A program made the position numbers and the translations under genes. From Enterobacter sp. Ag1 (GTDB lineage: Bacteria; Pseudomonadota; Gammaproteobacteria; Enterobacterales; Enterobacteriaceae): a stretch of DNA of 64,000 nt. This document shows positions 63,565 through 64,000 of this stretch, one piece after another; positions within the stretch are counted from its first letter, which is position 1, and each line of letters starts with the position of its first letter. Under the pieces are notes generated by a model. That model saw nothing but the letters and a program-made list of their open reading frames with translations, was not told the DNA's origin and searched no databases. The stretch is taken from the NCBI GenBank assembly GCA_000277545.1, contig AKXM01000015.1, positions 8-64,007 of the forward strand, read 5' to 3'.

Positions 63565-64000
63565 TTACTTCACTTCCATCCCTTTTGCCTGCAGGTCCGC
63601 ATGGTAAGAGGAGCGAACAAACGGGCCACAGGCGGCGTGGGTGAAGCCCATGGCCAGCGCTTCGGCTTTCATCTCTTCAAACTCATCCGGGCTAACGTAA
63701 CGCTGTACAGGCAAGTGGTGACGACTTGGCTGGAGATACTGGCCCAGCGTCAGCATGGTTACGCCGTGACGACGCAGGTCGCGCATCACTTCGATGATCT
63801 CTTCGTTCGTTTCACCCAGGCCCACCATCAGGCCGGACTTGGTTGGAATATTCGGATGAGCTTCTTTAAAGCGCTCAAGCAGCTTCAGAGACCAGTTGTA
63901 GTCAGCACCTGGGCGAACGTTGCGGTAGACGCGCGGTACGTTTTCCAGGTTGTGGTTGAACACGTCCGGCGGCGTTGCGGTCAGAATATCCAGCGCACGG
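63565..64000 (-). CDS. lipA: Lipoyl synthase LipA (3' part)
   Basis: The last 144 codons of lipA; the gene continues beyond the right edge. [33 protein letters not shown] and [19 protein letters not shown] are conserved in lipoyl synthases, and RSSYHAD near the C-terminus holds the serine that binds the auxiliary iron-sulphur cluster. The radical-SAM cysteines are outside the window. It inserts sulphur into octanoyl groups to form lipoate. Confidence 0.97.
   Translation of the reverse strand, partial: RALDILTATPPDVFNHNLENVPRVYRNVRPGADYNWSLKLLERFKEAHPNIPTKSGLMVGLGETNEEIIEVMRDLRRHGVTMLTLGQYLQPSRHHLPVQRYVSPDEFEEMKAEALAMGFTHAACGPFVRSSYHADLQAKGMEVK

Overview
The window is chromosomal DNA of a member of the Enterobacteriaceae. 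The evidence is the gene content and order: dcuC, a copper efflux operon, pagP, cspE, crcB, ybeM-type amidase, tatE and lipA lie together much as in Escherichia coli; rna and rnk are neighbours; folD, ybcJ and the rare-arginine tRNA argU are adjacent; and ebgR-ebgA-ebgC-ygjI is an intact block. The species cannot be settled from sequence reading alone; a genus such as Cedecea, Enterobacter, Lelliottia or Leclercia would fit.

Layout. (1) 1-8.7 kb: a mixed stretch with a DUF2239 gene behind a pair of near-palindromic operators, an AllS/PunR-like LysR regulator divergent from an ankyrin protein plus Tat-exported amidohydrolase, uspG, an SDR oxidoreductase divergent from a LysR regulator that is coupled to yjiN, and several small genes. 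(2) 8.7-27.9 kb: one long minus-strand type VI secretion (T6SS) operon, tssB-tssC-hcp-tssE-tssF-tssG-vgrG-DUF6931-PAAR-tssA-tssJ-tssK-tssL-tssM-tssH-vasL. All thirteen core genes are present and most neighbours overlap, but hcp carries an apparent one-base frameshift in a run of T. No toxin or immunity gene is recognisable. (3) 27.9-31.0 kb: an AT-rich block with a membrane-bound ToxR/CadC-like regulator, its small ToxS/YqeJ-like partner and a degenerate EAL protein. (4) 31.0-39.0 kb: the ebg beta-galactosidase locus with two tandem YgjI-type transporters; a shared decamer upstream of three genes suggests one EbgR regulon. (5) 39-44.9 kb: argU, folD, ybcJ, a glucose-family PTS permease with a MalI-like repressor and a striking 33-bp palindrome, and a secreted LprI-like protein.

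(6) 45.0-48.6 kb: a deletion scar of the Flag-2 lateral flagellar locus. A 5'-truncated lfhA meets a 5'-truncated lafU head to head, followed by a yafL-like NlpC/P60 gene, and copies of a GC-rich palindromic repeat flank the block. (7) 48.6-53.4 kb: rnk, a gluconate-type permease with two GntR-like operators, a 52-codon gene, rna and dcuC. (8) 53.6-60.5 kb: a copper/silver efflux operon (Cys/Met-rich small protein, cusF, cusC, cusB, cusA) in which the adaptor CusB carries its own C-terminal CusF domain. (9) 60.6-64 kb: pagP, cspE, a previously easy-to-miss 28-codon membrane peptide gene, crcB, ybeM-like, tatE and the 3' end of lipA.

How the parts work together: the window combines a contact-dependent weapon with its probable membrane-embedded control genes, sugar uptake and hydrolysis modules each beside a dedicated repressor, and envelope stress functions (copper efflux, lipid A palmitoylation, lysozyme-inhibitor-like protein, Tat component). 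The most unusual items are the frameshifted hcp, the AT-rich regulator block upstream of the T6SS, the CusB-CusF fusion, the 33-bp palindrome before the PTS gene, the Flag-2 scar and the small unannotated genes.
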